In this document: piece after piece, positions 7,535 through 10,398 of the stretch
Layout: each line of letters opens with the position of its first letter
Numbering within the stretch: position 1 is the first letter of the stretch
Origin: Betaproteobacteria bacterium
GTDB lineage: Bacteria > Pseudomonadota > Gammaproteobacteria > Burkholderiales > Rhodocyclaceae
NCBI GenBank assembly: GCA_028868235.1
Contig: JAGWUW010000055.1
Coordinates: forward strand, 1 to 10,398
Length of the DNA stretch: 10,398 nt
Direction of reading: 5' to 3'
The notes under the pieces: model-generated
The model's database searches: none
What the model was told of the DNA's origin: nothing
What the model saw: only the letters and a program-made list of their open reading frames with translations
Position numbers and translations under genes: made by a program

Positions 7535-7992
7535 ATACCCTGGCCATCCCGGCCGAATTTTTTCCGATGAACGAGCGCGACCTCGACGCGGTGGCTACGC
7601 TCGAGGCCAGCCTGCAGGAATTCCCCTGGTCGCGCGGCAATTTCGCTGATTCGCTGGTAAGCGGCTACAGTGTCTGGGTTTTGCGCTTAGGTGGCGACCT
7701 GATTGGATTTTCGGTAGTTATGTCGGTACTCGATGAGGCACATTTGCTGAATATCGGCGTCTGCAAGCGTTATCAAGGAATGGGCTATGGTGCCCGCCTG
7801 TTACGTCATGCCATGGAGTGCGCCCGTCTGGGTGGCGCCGCCAAGCTGTTTCTCGAGGTACGTCCATCCAACGATCGCGCAGTCGATCTCTATCGCCACT
7901 TCGGATTTCACCAGATCGCTACGCGTAAAGGATACTATCCAGCGATAGTTGGCCGCGAGGACGCGCTGATTTTTGACAAGGAACTGGCATGA
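7531..7992 (+). CDS. rimI: Ribosomal protein S18 alanine N-acetyltransferase
   Basis: This 153-residue GNAT-fold acetyltransferase acetylates the N-terminal alanine of ribosomal protein S18 from acetyl-CoA. The acetyl-CoA loop is RYQGMGYG (80-87). FLEVRPSNDRAVDLYRHFGF (107-126) carries Glu109 and Tyr121, whose 12-residue spacing matches the catalytic Glu103/Tyr115 of the E. coli enzyme. The GTG start at 7531 overlaps the tsaB stop by 4 nt. An internal ATG at 7567 would trim 12 residues and is less likely given the coupling. The stop overlaps the next start (ATGA). Confidence 0.93.
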   Translation: MNTLAIPAEFFPMNERDLDAVATLEASLQEFPWSRGNFADSLVSGYSVWVLRLGGDLIGFSVVMSVLDEAHLLNIGVCKRYQGMGYGARLLRHAMECARLGGAAKLFLEVRPSNDRAVDLYRHFGFHQIATRKGYYPAIVGREDALIFDKELA

Positions 7993-8777
7993 GCTTGAGT
8001 CGTGAGCAGATGCTCGTCGAGATGGGTATTTCACCGATCTGGGTGTTGCGTTCCCCTGTACTGGCTGGTCCAGCAGACGAGCTGCTACAGCATGAAGAGC
8101 AGACTGCAGTTCCTTCCATTTCGCTAGAGGATGAGCAGCCAGCACCGCCGTCGGCGAATGCGACAAATCCTGTCTCGCAGGTTCCCATTGGTGAAGTAGG
8201 GAGTTTAGACTGGCCTGCGCTCGCCAAGCGGGTTGCGGAGTGCAGGGCCTGTTCGTTGTGTGAGCAGCGCAAACAGGCGGTGCTTGGTGTCGGCGATACC
8301 AGCCCCGAGTACCTATTTATTGGCGAGGGACCAGGAGCCGACGAGGATGCCAAGGGCGAACCTTTCGTCGGCCAGGCTGGCAAGTTGCTCGACAGCATGC
8401 TGGCCTCGCTTGATATCGCGCGCGGCAACCGCGTTTATATCGCCAATGCCGTCAAATGCCGGCCGCCCGGCAATCGCACGCCGGAAGCCTCGGAGATGGC
8501 TGCTTGTTGGCCCTACCTAGAGCGCCAGATCGCTTTGCTCAAGCCAAAGATCATCGTCTTGCTGGGCAAGGCTGCCGTGCACGCGGTGCTGCATGATGAC
8601 AAATCGTTGGCCAGCTTGCGCGGCAAGCGTTTCGATTATGCCGGGGTGCCGGTGGTGGTGACCTATCACCCTGCCTACTTGCTACGCAACTTGCCGGACA
8701 AGGCCAAGGCTTGGGAAGACCTGCTGTTTGCACGCCGTACCTTGCGCGAACAGATGGCTCCGGAACTGCCGTTCTAG
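7989..8777 (+). CDS. Family-4 uracil-DNA glycosylase with 4Fe-4S cluster
   Basis: The 262-residue enzyme removes uracil from DNA in base-excision repair. The family-4 catalytic core starts near residue 78. Likely cluster ligands are Cys85, Cys88, Cys157 (VKCRPPGNR) and Cys173 (AACWPY); Cys91 is an extra nearby cysteine. Motif 1 is GEGPGADED (112-120) and motif 2 YHPAYLLR (226-233), with GQAGKLLD (128-135) between them. About 75 residues precede the core: a short conserved-looking start (MLVEMGISPIWVLR) and an acidic, proline- and alanine-rich linker. Such extensions occur in proteobacterial homologues; their role is unknown. It is coupled to rimI by an ATGA overlap. The 32 bp between its stop and the convergent lplT stop show no clear terminator. 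Confidence 0.93.
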   Translation: MSLSREQMLVEMGISPIWVLRSPVLAGPADELLQHEEQTAVPSISLEDEQPAPPSANATNPVSQVPIGEVGSLDWPALAKRVAECRACSLCEQRKQAVLGVGDTSPEYLFIGEGPGADEDAKGEPFVGQAGKLLDSMLASLDIARGNRVYIANAVKCRPPGNRTPEASEMAACWPYLERQIALLKPKIIVLLGKAAVHAVLHDDKSLASLRGKRFDYAGVPVVVTYHPAYLLRNLPDKAKAWEDLLFARRTLREQMAPELPF

Positions 8778-8809
8778 TTTTTTGCTGGTGGTGCTTGCCG
8801 ATGTGGTGG

Positions 8810-10075
8810 CTAGTGGTGTGCCGAGTCGTCCAAATGCTGGACGTCATCCTGAATCGCCTGGTTGGCGATATGGCGCTGACGGATCATGTACATCAGACCG
8901 CTGACGAACAACCCGAATAGGGTGACCACCCAGTAAATCGACAGGTTCATCTTGATCATCAAGTAGTACAGACCAGTCATGATCAGGATCGAGATATTTT
9001 CGTTGAAATTCTGTACAGCGATGGAGTGACCAGCCCCCATGAGAATGTGGCCGCGATGCTGAAGCAAGGCATTCATCGGTACCACAAAGAAGCCGGACAA
9101 CCCACCGATGAGAATCAGCAGGGGTATAGCCAACCACAGACTGGTCACAAAATTCATGACCAGCACGATCAGCCCCATGGCGATTCCAAGCGGGATGACA
9201 CGAACCGATTTGCGCAGGGTGATGAATTTGGCGGCAATGATTGCCCCAGTCGCCACACCGACCGCAACGACACCCTGCAGCATTGACGCCTTGGACAAGC
9301 CGAGGTTGAGTGCAACCTCCGCCCATTTGATCACGATAAATTGGAGGGTTGCACCGGCACCCCAGAACAGCGTGGTGACCGCCAGCGAAATTTGACCGAG
9401 TTTGTCGCGCCAGAGCAGTGCCAGGCAGTGGTTGAATTCGTGGATCAGGTACCACGGGTTCTTTTTCAGTTGCTTGTGATCGACGCCCGTATCGGGGATG
9501 TACAGGTTGAACAGTGCGGCTACGACATAAAGCAGGGCAACGACCGACAGGGCCATTTCGCCGACGGTGTCGATGCCAGTATCGAAGAACGGAAAATCGA
9601 AAGCCAGCAGATGTTCGGCAATATCCGGGCGGATCAGCATGCCGCCAATCAGGACACCGAGAATGATGGCGCCGACGGTCAGTCCCTCGATCCAGCCGTT
9701 GGCGACGACGAGAAGGCGATGAGGCAGATATTCGGTCAGGATGCCGTACTTGGCCGGTGAGTAGCAGGCTGCTCCGAGTCCGACGACGGCGTAGGCAGCC
9801 AATGGATGGGATCCGAAGAACATCATGGCGCAACCGACGATCTTGATCGTGTTGCTGATCAGCATGACCCGGCCTTTGGGCATCGAGTCGGCAAAGGCGC
9901 CGACAAAGGCGGCGAGAACCACGTAAGAGACGGTGAAGAAAGTTTTGAGCAGCGGTTCGTATTCGGCTGGTGCGTGCATCTCACGCAGCGCGGCAATAGC
10001 GGCGATGAGCAAGGCGTTGTCGGCGAGCGCGGAAAAAAACTGCGCGGCCATGATGATGTAGAAGCCGAACGGCAC
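8810..10075 (-). CDS. lplT: Lysophospholipid transporter LplT (major facilitator superfamily)
   Basis: The 421-residue inner-membrane MFS protein of about 12 helices flips lysophospholipids inward for reacylation. It aligns by eye to E. coli LplT: AQFFSALADNALL (11-23, Asp19 equivalent to the functionally important Asp30), ADSMPKGRVM (62-71), YSPAKYGILTE (105-115), LFWGAGATLQF, GGLSGFFVVPMNALLQHRG and AVQNFNEN. The loop at 149-174 (rich in Asp, Phe, Ile) is about 25 residues longer than in E. coli. I choose the GTG at 10075 because homologues begin just before this helix, AAGAGA lies upstream, and a promoter ends about 28 nt upstream. In-frame ATGs at 10165 and 10204 are possible. The acyltransferase partner Aas is not adjacent. 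Confidence 0.88.
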   Translation of the reverse strand: MPFGFYIIMAAQFFSALADNALLIAAIAALREMHAPAEYEPLLKTFFTVSYVVLAAFVGAFADSMPKGRVMLISNTIKIVGCAMMFFGSHPLAAYAVVGLGAACYSPAKYGILTEYLPHRLLVVANGWIEGLTVGAIILGVLIGGMLIRPDIAEHLLAFDFPFFDTGIDTVGEMALSVVALLYVVAALFNLYIPDTGVDHKQLKKNPWYLIHEFNHCLALLWRDKLGQISLAVTTLFWGAGATLQFIVIKWAEVALNLGLSKASMLQGVVAVGVATGAIIAAKFITLRKSVRVIPLGIAMGLIVLVMNFVTSLWLAIPLLILIGGLSGFFVVPMNALLQHRGHILMGAGHSIAVQNFNENISILIMTGLYYLMIKMNLSIYWVVTLFGLFVSGLMYMIRQRHIANQAIQDDVQHLDDSAHH

Positions 10076-10109
10076 GAAAAATCTGTCTCTTATATGACTT
10101 TGGGCGAGG

Positions 10110-10137
10110 TTTATACCACGCTCAGGATTGGGCGCAA
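10110..10137 (-). promoter_or_regulatory. Putative extended -10 promoter of lplT
   Basis: On the minus strand, TGGTATAAA gives a TGn extended -10 with hexamer TATAAA (10110-10115). A weak -35, TTGCGC (10132-10137), lies 16 bp away. Transcription would start near 10103 and give a leader of about 28 nt, holding AAGAGA upstream of the GTG at 10075. This placement excludes the ATGs at 10165 and 10204 from that transcript. Confidence 0.5.
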
Positions 10138-10146
10138 GGCTTGCGC
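10132..10146. promoter_or_regulatory. Perfect 15-bp dyad overlapping the lplT -35
   Basis: GCGCAAG, one central base, then CTTGCGC: both 7-bp arms match perfectly and the symmetry stops at the edges. It covers the proposed -35 of lplT, a position suited to a repressor or activator. The binder is unknown. No T-run follows, so it is not a terminator. Confidence 0.45.
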
Positions 10147-10205
10147 AGTTCGTGGTCTTGTGCATGTTCCAATAGCGCCATCGAAAACGACGAGTGTGTG
10201 TCAAG

Positions 10206-10228
10206 CCGATTACGTCTTAATGAATCGG
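10206..10228. promoter_or_regulatory. LysR-type T-N11-A box
   Basis: CCGATT (10206-10211), 11 bases, then AATCGG (10223-10228): a perfect 6-bp interrupted dyad with exactly the T-N11-A spacing of LysR-type regulator sites. It lies between lplT and the divergent LysR-type gene, 108 bp from the latter's ATG. A minus-strand TTGACA (10199-10204) abuts it but has no matching -10. It is likely bound by the adjacent regulator for autoregulation, lplT control, or both. Confidence 0.5.
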
Positions 10229-10336
10229 AAAGCCGCGCGAGAAACAGCAATATTTTTGTCTAGACCATCTCAGACTGCCCGGAAAGGCAACGGAATGTGA
10301 TGAAATATCGTCCGCACACCAATCGGGAGAATCATC

Positions 10337-10398
10337 ATGGCTGACCGGCGTTTGCAGGTCTTTCATGCCGTAGCCAAGCACCTGAGTTTTACGCGGGC
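10337..10398 (+). CDS. LysR-type transcriptional regulator, N-terminus only
   Basis: From the ATG at 10337 the visible 20 codons read MADRRLQVFHAVAKHLSFTR and continue off the right edge. This is the first helix of a LysR-type winged helix-turn-helix, where LxxFxxVAxxxSFTxA is the usual opening. GGGAGA (10325-10330), 6 nt upstream, is a good Shine-Dalgarno. The effector-binding domain and specificity cannot be seen. Divergence from lplT and the T-N11-A dyad between them suggest autoregulation. No clear plus-strand promoter was found in the 261 bp upstream. Confidence 0.82.
   Translation, partial: MADRRLQVFHAVAKHLSFTR

Noticed and set aside
8844-9833. Long open frame of 329 residues on the minus strand inside lplT
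   Set aside because: It is an alternate-frame shadow rich in Arg, Ser and Pro with no family motif; the overlapping lplT frame is unmistakable.
10199-10204. Perfect TTGACA on the minus strand as the lplT -35
   Set aside because: No acceptable -10 lies 16-18 bp downstream. It may matter if activator-dependent, but the extended -10 promoter nearer lplT is better supported.
1-10398. CRISPR array, tRNA, rRNA, insertion sequence or phage genes
   Set aside because: No regularly spaced repeats, no structural RNA signature and no transposase or phage-like protein were recognised anywhere.

Overview
The window looks like an ordinary chromosomal segment of a betaproteobacterium, most likely of the Rhodocyclales (Dechloromonas/Azonexus-like). 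This placement is inference from protein flavour and gene pairings: an MEP-pathway ispD-ispF pair, a RisA/RisS-type OmpR/EnvZ pair, a tsaB-rimI-udg cluster, and an lplT whose N-terminus resembles betaproteobacterial homologues. The DNA is moderately GC-rich and very tightly packed. No gene-free stretch exceeds about 260 bp, and I see no insertion sequence, phage, tRNA, rRNA or CRISPR.

Layout. (1) 1-2538, minus strand: a tightly spaced operon of a DUF4010/MgtC-like membrane protein, a MEMO-family protein (amrB) and an AMMECR1-family protein (amrA, cut by the left edge). The last two belong to the poorly understood AmmeMemoRadiSam system; the radical SAM partner is not in view. (2) 2580-4316, plus strand: ispD, ispF and thpR in overlapping frames, covering two steps of isoprenoid synthesis and an RNA 2',3'-cyclic phosphodiesterase. 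(3) 4320-6351, minus strand: ompR-like regulator followed by its envZ/risS-like kinase, ending 3 bp from thpR. (4) 6510-6800, plus strand: a small secreted arginine-rich protein with an internal repeat, divergent from ompR. The 158-bp gap between them holds an OmpR-box-like tandem decamer. (5) 6845-8777, plus strand: tsaB, rimI and a family-4 uracil-DNA glycosylase in overlapping frames. (6) 8810-10075, minus strand: lplT, a lysophospholipid transporter, facing the start of a LysR-type regulator at 10337. The 261-bp intergenic region between those two contains a promoter with an extended -10, a 15-bp perfect dyad over its -35, and a T-N11-A dyad of the LysR-box type.

Most of the window is housekeeping: isoprenoids, tRNA t6A modification, ribosomal protein acetylation, DNA repair, envelope signalling and phospholipid recycling. 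The parts that merit a second look are the AmmeMemo operon with its membrane partner, the repeat protein beside the sensor pair, and the two regulatory intergenic regions. I did not find convincing evidence of a wholly new system.
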